A stretch of DNA of 13,142 bases from CAYFHQ01 sp964342805 (GTDB taxonomy: Bacteria; Bacillota; Clostridia; Peptostreptococcales; Acidaminobacteraceae): positions 1 through 13,142 of the forward strand of contig CAYFHQ010000105.1 of NCBI GenBank assembly GCA_964342805.1, in the 5' to 3' direction. Below the pieces are notes generated by a model. That model ran no database searches, was not told where the DNA came from, and worked only from the letters and a program-made list of their open reading frames with translations. Shown piece after piece: positions 5,723 through 13,142 of the stretch. The position numbers and the translations under genes are program-made. Numbering within the stretch: the stretch's first letter is position 1; each line of letters starts with the position of its first letter.

Positions 5723-6782
5723 ATGAAAATACTAGTGATTAACCCAGGTGGGACATCAACGAAGATAGCCGTATTTGACAATCAAACAGAGCTATTTAAA
5801 ACAGGCATTACCCACACTGCAGCAGACTTAGCACCCTATAAGCGCGTTTTTGACGAGTTTGACTATCGAAAGCAACTGATCCTCTCCACTTTGGCGGAGA
5901 ACAGTTTCAATATAAGTGAGTTTGACTGTGTTGTAGGTCGCGGTGGTCTTATGAAGGCCATTGAAGGCGGGACCTACCCAGTTAATGAGGCCATGATTAC
6001 AGACCTGAGGAATGCCATCAACGGTGAGCACGCTTCCAACCTGGGCTCGGTCATTGCCAAGAGCATTGCGGACGAGCTGGGCCTTCCTTCCTTTGTCGGT
6101 GACCCCGTTTCGGTTGACGAGTTCATGCCCGCTTCCCGCATTACAGGCCACCGGACATTGAAAAGGCCAGCTGGCTTCACGCCCTCAACCACAAGGCGGT
6201 TTGCCGCCAAACGGCCAAGGAAATGGGCGGTACATATGACGACTACAACTTCATTGTGGCCCACCTGGGCTCAGGGATCTCCATAGTCTCCCATGAAAAG
6301 GGCAAGATGATTGACGGGTCTGGCGGCCGGTCAGACGGACCATTTTCACCGGAACGGTCCGGTGGTCTTCTGACCTACGACCTCATTAAGCTTTGTTATT
6401 CCGGTAAGTATAGTAAGGAAGAAATGGTGGCCAAGGTGTCCACGGTTGGCGGCATGTATGACTACCTGGGAACCAAGGACATGATTGAAATTCAGGACCG
6501 TATTGAGAAGGGTGACGAAAAGGCAGCCCTAGTCATGGAAGCCTTTATTTATCAGATTGCCAAGGAGATTGCCCAGTATGGCGCATCCCTTAAGGGTCAG
6601 GTGGACCGGGTTATCCTAACCGGTGGCATTGCCTGCTCGGACCTGGTGGTAAAAGGCGTCAGCGACCGGGTGTCCTACCTGGCACCAGTTGAAGTAAAAG
6701 CTGGGGAAATGGAAATGGAAGCCCTAGCCCTAGGTGCTATTCGCGACTCTCCGGTGAGGAATCACCGAAAGAATATATATAA
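5723..6782 (+). pseudogene. buk: Butyrate kinase, broken by two one-base deletions
   Basis: Butyrate kinase makes ATP from an acyl-phosphate (butyryl or branched-chain) and ADP. The N-terminus shows the ASKHA phosphate loop NPGGTSTK (residues 7-14), then GRGGLMKAIEGGTYPVN, HASNLGS and GDPVSVDEF. Frame is lost at 6151-6152 (CACCGG, expected CACCCGG) and resumes one frame over with PDIEKASWLHALNHKAV, IVAHLGSGIS and GPFSPERSGGL. It is lost again near 6745-6747 (CGCGACTC, expected like CGCGTACTC); the third frame then gives LSGEESPKEYI and TAA at 6780-6782, the usual end of the family. Repaired length is 353 residues, normal for the family. The start at 5723 follows GGAGG (5713-5717). It is the first gene of the buk-ptb operon. 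Whether it is decayed or mis-sequenced cannot be told here; as written it yields no full kinase. Confidence 0.92.
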
Positions 6783-6800
6783 GTAGAGAAATCAAAAGGG

Positions 6801-6818
6801 GAGCGTTCTGGGACGCTC
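6801..6818 (+). other. Small hairpin between buk and ptb
   Basis: GAGCGT (6801-6806) and ACGCTC (6813-6818) form a 6-bp stem with a 6-base loop, just before the ptb ribosome site AAGGGG. No T-run follows, so it is not a terminator. It could affect ptb translation or mRNA processing. Confidence 0.4.
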
Positions 6819-6834
6819 GTACAAGGGGAAAGCA

Positions 6835-7740
6835 ATGTATAAGAATTTTGACGAAATCATAGCCGAGGCGAAAAAGACAGGACCCTACAAGCTCTGCGTC
6901 GCAGCGGCAGAGGACAAGGAAGTCCTAAAAGCGGTTCAGTCAGCAGTAGACATGGGCTTTGTGACACCTGTCCTAGTAGGGGACAGCAAGCAGATTGAAG
7001 CCTATATGGCCGAGCTCAATATGCCAACCTGTGACATCCACCACTGTGACACGCCTGAGGAGTCTGCGGCCAAAGCGGTCCAGCTTGTTAAGGCGGGCGC
7101 TGGCGACATTCTCATGAAGGGTCTGGTCAACACCAGCGTTTACATGCGGGCCATTCTTAACAAAGAAGCAGGCATGCGGACAGGCGGTCTGATTTCCATG
7201 CTGGCGGTCTTCGAAATGGCAGACTACCACAAGCTTATTTACTGCACGGACTCAGGCATCAACACAGCGCCTGACCTGGCAGACAAAAAGGTCATTCTAC
7301 AGTCGGCCCTTACGGCCATGGCCTCCATGGGTCTGACAGAGCCCAAGGTTGCAGCTCTTGCAGCCAACGAAATGGTCAACCCCAAGGTCCAAGCAAGCGT
7401 AGACGCTGCAGGTTTAGTAGATGCGGTCGCCACGGGCGAAATATCTACCTGTACCATTGAAGGTCCGATTGCATTTGATGTGGCCTTCAGCCAGTATGCT
7501 GCAGACCACAAGGGCATTGACTCCAAGGTGTCTGGAGACCTGGACCTCTTGGTCTTCCCAAACATTGAAACGGGCAATGTACTCACCAAGTCCTGGCTTC
7601 ACTTTAACAAGGCCCGGTGGGCAGGTATTGTACTGGGCGCCAGTCGTCCTGTCATTCTTAGCTCCAGGTCAGACACAGCAGAAATAAAAATCAACTCCAT
7701 AGCGCTGGCCTGTCTAGCGTCCACAAAGGGGGCACAATAA
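6835..7740 (+). CDS. ptb: Phosphate butyryltransferase
   Basis: 301 residues, the normal length for Ptb. It converts an acyl-CoA (butyryl-, isobutyryl- or similar) and phosphate to acyl-phosphate and CoA, in the cytoplasm, feeding a butyrate kinase. Recognisable stretches: VLVGDSKQIEAYM near the start; AGDILMKGLVNTSVYMRAILNKEAGMRTG, which is the conserved core; and near the end FPNIETGNVLTKSWLHF, followed by GIVLGASRPVILSSRSDTAEIK, typical of the PTA/PTB family. The pairing with buk supports Ptb over phosphate acetyltransferase. AAGGGG lies seven bases before the start. The stop codon directly abuts the ATG of the aminotransferase, so the two are co-translated. The frame is intact, in contrast to buk just upstream. 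Confidence 0.95.
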   Translation: MYKNFDEIIAEAKKTGPYKLCVAAAEDKEVLKAVQSAVDMGFVTPVLVGDSKQIEAYMAELNMPTCDIHHCDTPEESAAKAVQLVKAGAGDILMKGLVNTSVYMRAILNKEAGMRTGGLISMLAVFEMADYHKLIYCTDSGINTAPDLADKKVILQSALTAMASMGLTEPKVAALAANEMVNPKVQASVDAAGLVDAVATGEISTCTIEGPIAFDVAFSQYAADHKGIDSKVSGDLDLLVFPNIETGNVLTKSWLHFNKARWAGIVLGASRPVILSSRSDTAEIKINSIALACLASTKGAQ

Positions 7741-8919
7741 ATGAAATTAGCGTCGAGACTTGATGTCATGAAACCATCGGCTATCCGCGAAAGTGGCAAG
7801 CTGATTGCAGCTAAAAAAGGGTGTATATCCTTCGCAGCAGGCCTACCGTCACCGGACTTCATTCCGGTGGAAGAGGTAGCGAAAATTACGGAAAAGGTCC
7901 TGAGAGAAGAGGGGTCAACAGCCCTCCAATATGGACCCACCAAGGGTCACGAACCCCTACTGAGAAAAATTCAGGAGCGGATGGCCAGCAAGGACATGCC
8001 CTGTGCCCTGGAAAATCTCCAGGTGACAACAGGGTCCCAGCAGGCCATTTCCTTCTCCGCTATGCTCTTCGTTGACAAGGGAGACACCATTATTACGGAG
8101 AACCCGTCTTACCTGGGTGCTCTGGCGTCCTTCGCACCCTTTGAAGCCAATGTTAAAGGGGTTGACGCAGACGACGAAGGCATGAAGATGGACCAGCTGG
8201 AAGCCCTGCTCAAGGCCGATCCGAAAGCGAAAATGATTTATGTAGTGCCCAACTTCTCCAATCCAACGGGCAAGACCTGGTCCCTAGAGCGCAGAAAGCG
8301 TCTCTATGAACTGGCTTGTGAATATGACCTACCAATTATTGAAGACGACCCCTACGGAGAAATCCGTTTCGAAGGGGAGCCGGTTCCTTCCATTAAGTCC
8401 ATGGACAGGGAAAACCGGGTTGTCTACTTGGGGTCCTTCTCTAAGATCTTCTGTGCAGGCCTACGGGTGGGCTGGATTTTAGCCGCTCCAGACCTGATTA
8501 GCAAGTATGAAATGATCAAGCAGGGGGCAGACCTCCAGTCCAACCAGCTGGCGCAAATGCAGGTGGTTGAGTACCTCAACACTTATGATTTGGATGACCA
8601 GGTTAAGGGGATTGTCGCAGGCTACAAGGCCAAGCGTGACCTCATGTGTGGCCTCATTGACCAACACTTCCCGTCGTCCATCAAGCGGACCCACCCGGTG
8701 GGTGGCATGTTCGTTTGGCTGGACCTGCCGGAGGGTGTCAATGCCAATGACCTTCTCATTAAGTCCCTGGAACGCAACGTGGGCTTTGTCCCAGGCGGTT
8801 CCTTCTTCAGCGCACCGGGCTATGACAATACCATCCGTCTCAGCTTTGCGACCATGGATGAGGAAAACATTACAGTCGGCATCAAGGCCTTAGGAGACCT
8901 GCTACACCATGAACTCTAA
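7741..8919 (+). CDS. PLP-dependent aminotransferase, class I/II (2-aminoadipate/branched-chain-type)
   Basis: 392 residues, a fold-type I aminotransferase of the group that includes 2-aminoadipate and some aromatic or branched-chain transaminases (the catalytic domain seen in COG1167, here without the GntR DNA-binding domain). Landmarks: the ligand loop FAAGLPSPDFIP near the start; TTGSQQAI for cofactor phosphate contact; NPTGKTWSLERR; the EDDPYGEIRF segment; GSFSKIF with the PLP lysine at Lys235; and GLRVGW. It would remove the amino group of an amino acid to give a 2-oxo acid, the substrate of the oxidoreductase encoded downstream. It starts on the base after the ptb stop with AAAGGGGG upstream, and its last 11 bases overlap the MFS gene. 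The amino donor cannot be read from sequence; valine, leucine or isoleucine fits the neighbours best. Confidence 0.9.
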   Translation: MKLASRLDVMKPSAIRESGKLIAAKKGCISFAAGLPSPDFIPVEEVAKITEKVLREEGSTALQYGPTKGHEPLLRKIQERMASKDMPCALENLQVTTGSQQAISFSAMLFVDKGDTIITENPSYLGALASFAPFEANVKGVDADDEGMKMDQLEALLKADPKAKMIYVVPNFSNPTGKTWSLERRKRLYELACEYDLPIIEDDPYGEIRFEGEPVPSIKSMDRENRVVYLGSFSKIFCAGLRVGWILAAPDLISKYEMIKQGADLQSNQLAQMQVVEYLNTYDLDDQVKGIVAGYKAKRDLMCGLIDQHFPSSIKRTHPVGGMFVWLDLPEGVNANDLLIKSLERNVGFVPGGSFFSAPGYDNTIRLSFATMDEENITVGIKALGDLLHHEL

Positions 8920-10276
8920 TGCAAAGAATACAAGTCAAAAAACCATAGAAAACCAAGGTCAAGGAAAGAGTCCTAGAACCTTGAAGGACATTGCCACCAC
9001 CCTAAGATACCGCTGGGTGGTCTGGGGCGTCATGGCCCTATCTTATATGATTGTCTACTTCCATTCCTATTCCATGGGTGTGGTCAAGGGGAGTCTAATA
9101 GCGGAGTACGGCATAACTGAAGACATTATTGTCAGCATAGGCAATGTCTACTTCTGGGTCTACCTGCTCATGCAGCTACCAACGGGCATTTTAGCGGACA
9201 CCCTGGGCGCTCGGATGACCGCTGTCTTGGGAACCCTGGTTGCAGCCATCGGGACAACTCTATTCTCCTTTTCACAGGACCTGACCCTTCTTTTTGTGGG
9301 TCGGGGACTTGTGGAACTGGGAACCGCAGTGATCTTTGTCTCCATCATAAAAATCCAGTCCACCTGGTTTAAGGAATCAGAATTTGGGACCATAACGGGC
9401 CTAACCTGCTTCATAGGCGTCATGGGCGGTGCAGTTGCCCAGACCCCCTTAGCCATGATGGTGGAAGCCATGGGCTGGCGGTTTTCCTTCCAGCTGATCG
9501 GCATGGCCTCAGTAGCTATAGCAGCCATCATCTTCTTTGTGGCCCGCAACAAGCCAGAAGAACTGGGCATGGCCCCTCTAAACATTTCTGTGGAAACAGG
9601 GGAGACCAAGGAAACCAACATTTTCAAGAGTCTACTGGCAGTCTTCTTTAATCCAAGAACTTGGCCACTCTTTATCAGCTACGCAGCCTATTATGGGTCC
9701 TTCGTGATCATCACAGGCTACTTTGGTACTTCCTTCATTTCAGACGTCTACGGCATATCCACCATCAATGCTTCCAGCTATATTATTGCTGCGGTATTGG
9801 GTGCAGCTGTCGGGTCTGTGGTTGTGGGCTGGGTGTCTGACAAGATGCTCAGTCGAAAGAAGCCCCTGGTATACACCGGCCTTGTTTATGTGGCGGTTTG
9901 GGCCTATGTGGTCTTCGCCAACGGAGGACAGATGCCCCAGTTTATGCTGGTGCCAACCCTCTTCATGATTGGTTTTGCAAGCTGTGCCTATGTCATGAGC
10001 TGGCCTGCAGTCAAGGAAGTCAATGACCCTGCTTATGTGGGTGTGTCTGCCGCTGTGGCCAATATCGGTGGATTCACAGGCACCATTGCCATTCCACCAC
10101 TGGTAGCAAATGTATTTGTTAGCCACGGAGACACCCTCTCCGCGGTGGCACTATATCAAAAGGCATTTTTCATAGTTCTGGTCTCCGTTGTCCTCGGCTG
10201 GGGCGCATCTTTATTAACCAAGGAGACAGGCTGTAAAAACATATACGTGAAAAGACAACAAAAGGAGGCTGCCTAG
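8909..10276 (+). CDS. MFS transporter, probable substrate importer or acid exporter of the pathway
   Basis: 455 residues with about 12 membrane helices after a soluble N-terminal part of some 35 residues. The MFS loop 2-3 signature is GILADTLGAR (93-102). PEELGM marks the central cytosolic loop, and GWVSDKMLSRKK is its repeat in the second half. The overall look is that of organophosphate or organic-anion MFS proteins, but no substrate can be assigned. The ATG lies inside the end of the aminotransferase gene (11-base overlap) with AGGAG (8892-8896) 12 bases ahead; the ferredoxin gene follows after one base. That tight placement between two enzymes of one pathway suggests it carries the amino acid or 2-oxo acid in, or the fatty acid out. 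Confidence 0.85.
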   Translation: MNSNAKNTSQKTIENQGQGKSPRTLKDIATTLRYRWVVWGVMALSYMIVYFHSYSMGVVKGSLIAEYGITEDIIVSIGNVYFWVYLLMQLPTGILADTLGARMTAVLGTLVAAIGTTLFSFSQDLTLLFVGRGLVELGTAVIFVSIIKIQSTWFKESEFGTITGLTCFIGVMGGAVAQTPLAMMVEAMGWRFSFQLIGMASVAIAAIIFFVARNKPEELGMAPLNISVETGETKETNIFKSLLAVFFNPRTWPLFISYAAYYGSFVIITGYFGTSFISDVYGISTINASSYIIAAVLGAAVGSVVVGWVSDKMLSRKKPLVYTGLVYVAVWAYVVFANGGQMPQFMLVPTLFMIGFASCAYVMSWPAVKEVNDPAYVGVSAAVANIGGFTGTIAIPPLVANVFVSHGDTLSAVALYQKAFFIVLVSVVLGWGASLLTKETGCKNIYVKRQQKEAA

Positions 10277-10277
10277 C

Positions 10278-10478
10278 ATGAAGGTTAAAGTCGATTCATT
10301 ACGCTGTAAGCAATGTGAGCTGTGTATAGAGGAGTGTCCCAAGGACGCTATTACATTCACTGAGGAGTTCAACGAGTTTGGTTACCGGACAACGGTGATT
10401 GACAACGACGCATGTATTGCCTGTGGCATTTGCTACACCATGTGTCCAGACGGCGTCTACGAAGTACTGGGGAAATAG
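10278..10478 (+). CDS. vorD: 2-oxoacid:ferredoxin oxidoreductase, delta (ferredoxin-like) subunit
   Basis: 66 residues with two complete [4Fe-4S] motifs: Cys10, 13, 16, 20 (CKQCELCIEEC followed by P) and Cys46, 49, 52, 56 (CIACGICYTMC followed by P). Small delta subunits of this type pass electrons from the cluster of the beta subunit to free ferredoxin. The gene comes directly before alpha, beta and gamma, the usual delta-alpha-beta-gamma order of four-subunit Kor/Vor enzymes. AAAGGAGG (10261-10268) lies nine bases before the start. The symbol is by analogy with valine-type enzymes; kor is an alternative. Confidence 0.9.
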   Translation: MKVKVDSLRCKQCELCIEECPKDAITFTEEFNEFGYRTTVIDNDACIACGICYTMCPDGVYEVLGK

Positions 10479-10488
10479 GAGGAAGACC

Positions 10489-11547
10489 ATGGCTGAAATG
10501 ATCAAAGGAAATCACGCCCTGGCGGAAGCAGCAGTCCGCTATGGCGCAAGACTATATGCAGGATACCCAATCACTCCATCGACAGAAATCATGGAATACA
10601 TTTCATGGAGAATGCCAGAGGTTGGTGGGGCTTTCGTTCAAGCGGAAAGTGAAATCGCTGGTATCAACATGGTTATCGGCGGGGCGGCTTGTGGCGTTCG
10701 AAGTTTTACAGCTTCTTCTGGACCAGGTATCTCCCTCAAGCAGGAAGGGATTACCCAGCTTTATGACGAGGAGCTGGCAGCGGTAATCATTAACGTGGTA
10801 CGCTACGGAAACGGTATTGGAACCCTTTTCTCTGCCCAGTGTGACTACCACCGGGAAACAAGAGGCGGCGGCAACGGTGACTACCGTCCGATCGTTCTTT
10901 GTCCAGAGTCCATTCAGGAAGCGGTTGACCTATTGGGAACAGCCTTTGACCTGTCTGAAAAGTACCGAACAGTTGCCATTCTCATGACAGAGGGTGCCCT
11001 GGGTCAAATGATGGAGCCTTGTGTTCTACCTGAGATGATGGAGCCCAAGCGGAACCCATGGGGCTTCGATGGCAAGTACTCCTACAAGAAAATTGGTATT
11101 TTCGACCGTGACTCCATGAAGGAAGCGGTTCTCATGAATGAAAAGCATGCTGCCATCAAGGAAAACGAGCAGCGCTGGGAAGACCAAAACCTTGAAGACG
11201 CTGACTACGTGTTTGTGTCCTTCGGTCTACCGGGTCGTGCGACCAAGGGGGCCATTAAGCAGTTGAGAGCCCAGGGCCACAAGGTGGGCATTATTCGGCC
11301 CATTACGGCTTGGCCTTTCCCTGAGGACGCCTTTAAAAAAGTAAATCCAAATGTAAAAGGCTTTATCACAGTGGAAGCCAATGCAACGGGCCAAATGGTT
11401 GACGACGTTGCCCTGGCTGCAAAGCGCCTTTACGAAAGAAACATTCCAGTATACTGCCTGCCCTACGTTTATGGCATTCCTGAGCTAAAGGCAATCCAGG
11501 CAGACTTTGACAAGATCGTAAACGGTGAAATCAAGGAGGTATACTAG
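10489..11547 (+). CDS. vorB: 2-oxoacid:ferredoxin oxidoreductase, alpha subunit (VorB-like)
   Basis: 352 residues, the length of the VorB-like alpha subunits of Clostridia. It oxidatively decarboxylates a branched-chain or other 2-oxo acid together with the beta subunit. Domain I holds YPITPSTE (26-33), where the Thr contacts the 2-oxo acid in related enzymes; QAESE (51-55), with the Glu that activates thiamine diphosphate; and TASSGPG (74-80). Then come GGGNGDYRPIVLCPES and GALGQMMEP, very characteristic of the VorB group, followed by the domain II stretch VSFGLPGRATKGAI. The start is the ATG at 10489 with AGGAGG just upstream; an upstream extension to 10399 would only overlap the ferredoxin gene. 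It is one base from the beta gene. Substrate by context: 2-oxoisovalerate or another branched-chain 2-oxo acid. Confidence 0.93.
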   Translation: MAEMIKGNHALAEAAVRYGARLYAGYPITPSTEIMEYISWRMPEVGGAFVQAESEIAGINMVIGGAACGVRSFTASSGPGISLKQEGITQLYDEELAAVIINVVRYGNGIGTLFSAQCDYHRETRGGGNGDYRPIVLCPESIQEAVDLLGTAFDLSEKYRTVAILMTEGALGQMMEPCVLPEMMEPKRNPWGFDGKYSYKKIGIFDRDSMKEAVLMNEKHAAIKENEQRWEDQNLEDADYVFVSFGLPGRATKGAIKQLRAQGHKVGIIRPITAWPFPEDAFKKVNPNVKGFITVEANATGQMVDDVALAAKRLYERNIPVYCLPYVYGIPELKAIQADFDKIVNGEIKEVY

Positions 11548-11548
11548 A

Positions 11549-12289
11549 ATGGCAAAGGCAAGAAAAATCCCTCAAATCGCAGCAAAACCCTCTACGTTTT
11601 GCCCAGGATGCGGCCACGGCGTGGCGATCCGATTAATCGGTGAATGTCTCGAGGAAATGGGCGACGACAAGAACGTCATGTTTGGCATTGGTGTTGGATG
11701 TTCCTCCCTTTTGGGTGGGGTACTTGATACGGATCGTCTTCACTGTCTCCACGGCCGTGCGTCGGCTGTATGTACAGGTATGAAGCGGGTGTCCCAAGAC
11801 CAAATGGTCATTTCCTATCAGGGTGACGGTGACGCTTACTCCATCGGCCTTGCAGAAACGACTTCAGCTGCCTATAGAAATGAAAACTTCACGGTGATCG
11901 TAGTCAACAACACCAACTACGGTATGACCGGTGGACAGATGTCCAATACGACCCTACCTGGACAGAAGACAACAACGTCAGTGAAGGGTAGAGACTGTAC
12001 AACGACGGGAACACCTATTAAGTTCCCTGAGCTCGTAGCCAGCCAGTTTGCACCAGCTTATGCGGCTCGTGGGTCTGTAACTAGCCCTAAAAACATCAAT
12101 ACCCTCAAGCGCTACATCCGTGAAGCCCTGGAGGCACAGAAGAATAACGAAGGCTACTCCGTTGTAGAAATTCTTTCTCCATGCCCAACCAACTGGGGTA
12201 TGACACCACTCAAGTCCATGGACCACATAGACAATGAAATCGTGAAGTTCTTCCCAATGGGCGAGTTTAAGACAAGGGAGGCAAATTAA
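11549..12289 (+). CDS. vorA: 2-oxoacid:ferredoxin oxidoreductase, beta subunit (thiamine diphosphate and Fe-S)
   Basis: 246 residues. It carries the thiamine diphosphate-Mg site GDGDAYSIG (GDG at 92-94) with NN at 120-121, and the four cysteines expected for the proximal [4Fe-4S] cluster of OFOR beta subunits: Cys18 and Cys21 (CPGCGHG), Cys51 (GVGCSS) and Cys212 (SPCPTNW). The catalytic machinery is therefore intact. AAGGAGGT (11533-11540) precedes the ATG by eight bases. The stop overlaps the gamma start by one base (TAATG), implying coupled translation and a fixed subunit ratio. It differs from the fused pyruvate enzyme in being a separate subunit. Confidence 0.95.
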   Translation: MAKARKIPQIAAKPSTFCPGCGHGVAIRLIGECLEEMGDDKNVMFGIGVGCSSLLGGVLDTDRLHCLHGRASAVCTGMKRVSQDQMVISYQGDGDAYSIGLAETTSAAYRNENFTVIVVNNTNYGMTGGQMSNTTLPGQKTTTSVKGRDCTTTGTPIKFPELVASQFAPAYAARGSVTSPKNINTLKRYIREALEAQKNNEGYSVVEILSPCPTNWGMTPLKSMDHIDNEIVKFFPMGEFKTREAN

Positions 12290-12861
12290 TGAAAGAGATC
12301 GTATTTGCAGGCTTTGGTGGCCAGGGCGTTCTGACGTCCGGTCTGATCATTTCTGATATAGCAGTCAAGAAGGGCCTAAACGCTACATGGATTCCTTCCT
12401 ACGGCTCTGCCATGCGTGGAGGGACAGCCAACTGTACGGTTAAGTTTGGTTCTGACACCATCTACAACCCGTCTCAAGAAGAGCCTAACATTCTTCTAGC
12501 TATGAATACACCATCCTTCAACAAGTTTGTGGGTATGGTAGCCCAGGGTGGTACAGTCATTGTCAACAGCGACATGGTGACCTACGACAAGGCCAAGCGT
12601 CCTGACCTGACCTACATTGAAGTTCCTTGTTCCACAATGGCCAAGGAAATCAACCACTCCAAGGGGGCAAACATCATTATGACAGGTGTGATTGTCAAAC
12701 TCCTTGGTGAGTTTACGGACCAAGAAGCCATTCAAGGCATGAACGACATGTTTGAGCGTAAGGGCAAGGGTCGGTTTGCAGAAGCCAATACCCAGGCTAT
12801 TAAAATAGGTCTGGCTTATGACGCAACAGCAACAGAAAGTGTGAGTGAGCAGGCCCAGTAG
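12289..12861 (+). CDS. vorC: 2-oxoacid:ferredoxin oxidoreductase, gamma subunit
   Basis: 190 residues, the normal size. The N-terminus EIVFAGFGGQGVLTSG (FGGQG at 9-13) is the family signature, followed by YGSAMRGGTANC, IYNPSQEEPNILLAMN and GANIIMTGVIVKLLG. In fused OFORs this domain lies between or before the alpha parts and helps CoA binding. It starts at TAATG with AAGGGAGG (12273-12280) eight bases ahead, and is the last gene of the operon. The C-terminal dozen residues are polar and probably disordered. Terminator-like hairpins follow. Confidence 0.94.
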   Translation: MKEIVFAGFGGQGVLTSGLIISDIAVKKGLNATWIPSYGSAMRGGTANCTVKFGSDTIYNPSQEEPNILLAMNTPSFNKFVGMVAQGGTVIVNSDMVTYDKAKRPDLTYIEVPCSTMAKEINHSKGANIIMTGVIVKLLGEFTDQEAIQGMNDMFERKGKGRFAEANTQAIKIGLAYDATATESVSEQAQ

Positions 12862-12892
12862 GGTCTCCAAAACTCCTAGTAATGCCCCTGGT

Positions 12893-12917
12893 ACAGTGAA
12901 GAGTACGACACTGTTTT
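12893..12917 (+). terminator. Weak terminator-like hairpin just after vorC
   Basis: ACAGTG (12893-12898) and CACTGT (12909-12914) form a 6-bp stem with a 10-base loop, followed by a short TTTT. The stem is weak and low in GC for a terminator. It could contribute, but the hairpin at 12989 is better. Confidence 0.35.
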
Positions 12918-12988
12918 CCATAAGTTCCATGTAACCCTCATAGGTACGGTCTGATCCCCAGATTGTCCACGGAAAAAGATCATGAAGG

Positions 12989-13020
12989 CCACTCTTGAGT
13001 TTATGCTTGGGGGTGGTTTT
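12989..13020 (+). terminator. Probable terminator of the buk-vor operon
   Basis: An 11-bp stem with several G-T wobbles (12989-12999 with 13006-13016) and a 6-base loop is followed by TTTTCTGTG. It reads on the plus strand, about 130 bases after the last gene. Confidence 0.6.
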
Positions 13021-13025
13021 CTGTG

Positions 13026-13062
13026 TAAAAAGCGCCCTTCAAAAATTGAAGAGCGCTGTTTT
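13026..13062. terminator. Bidirectional or minus-strand terminator at the right edge
   Basis: AGCGC plus CTTCAA (13031-13042, one mismatched base) pairs with TTGAAG plus GCGCT (13046-13057) over a 3-base loop. On the minus strand the stem is followed by TTTTT (complement of 13026-13030), better than GTTTTA on the plus strand. It probably ends a gene coming from the right. Confidence 0.6.
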
Positions 13063-13066
13063 ACGT

Positions 13067-13141
13067 TTAATCATTAATCCAATCCAAGATGTTGTAGAAA
13101 GAGATCACTTTAAAAGGGTACTTTACAATGAATTTCACTGG
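13067..13141 (-). CDS. Possible 3' end of a convergent gene, cut by the window edge
   Basis: The minus strand reads openly from the edge for 24 residues, ending with FKVISFYNILDWIND and TAA (13067-13069). That is short and could be chance. In its favour, the composition looks protein-like and a minus-strand terminator stem begins ten bases after the stop. No family can be named. Confidence 0.35.
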   Translation of the reverse strand, partial: PVKFIVKYPFKVISFYNILDWIND

Positions 13142-13142
13142 A

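Noticed and set aside
5828..6264. Long minus-strand open frames opposite buk
   Set aside because: They are shadows of the plus-strand coding sequence. They have no family features, and the plus-strand kinase is unmistakable in spite of its frameshift.

Overview
The window looks like the chromosome of an anaerobic, amino-acid-fermenting Clostridia-type Firmicute. The evidence is the strong AGGAGG ribosome sites, canonical sigma-A type promoters (TTGACT-17-TATAAT and TTGACC-17-TATAAT), a ferredoxin-linked 2-oxoacid oxidoreductase, a phosphate butyryltransferase/butyrate kinase pair and an NhaC antiporter. I cannot name the genus from sequence alone.

Left part (1-3724), accessory and ordinary genes: a terminator of an upstream gene; a pyridoxamine-phosphate-oxidase-like flavoprotein whose promoter carries a TetR-type inverted repeat at the expected transcription start; a TetR regulator with its own promoter and terminator; and a small SdpI-like membrane protein. 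A 12-bp tandem repeat and a bidirectional terminator follow. Facing them on the minus strand is a two-gene unit: a 440-residue membrane protein built from two clear internal copies of one domain, then a 186-residue polytopic membrane protein.

Middle (3725-5722): about 410 bp without a gene hold the divergent starts. The part next to nhaC is rich in inverted repeats that can pair in mutually exclusive ways, so it is a candidate RNA-switch leader. nhaC follows, interrupted by an in-frame TAA. The nhaC-buk spacer holds two strong hairpins that can also pair with each other.

Right part (5723-12861): a tight plus-strand operon buk - ptb - PLP aminotransferase - MFS transporter - 2-oxoacid:ferredoxin oxidoreductase (delta, alpha, beta, gamma). 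Read together it is a complete catabolic module. An amino acid or 2-oxo acid is imported, transaminated, oxidised to acyl-CoA with reduction of ferredoxin, converted to acyl-phosphate, and used to make ATP with release of a short or branched-chain fatty acid. The best guess for the substrate is a branched-chain amino acid such as valine, which would give isobutyrate.

The most notable anomaly is that nhaC has one nonsense codon and buk has two independent one-base deletions. Both buk deletions can be pinpointed, because repairing them restores the family sequence right up to the usual C-terminus. All other genes are intact. The lesions are either genuine decay of two adjacent genes or local sequence errors.

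The right edge has one or two terminators for the operon. A further hairpin reads best on the minus strand, next to what may be the 3' end of a convergent gene.
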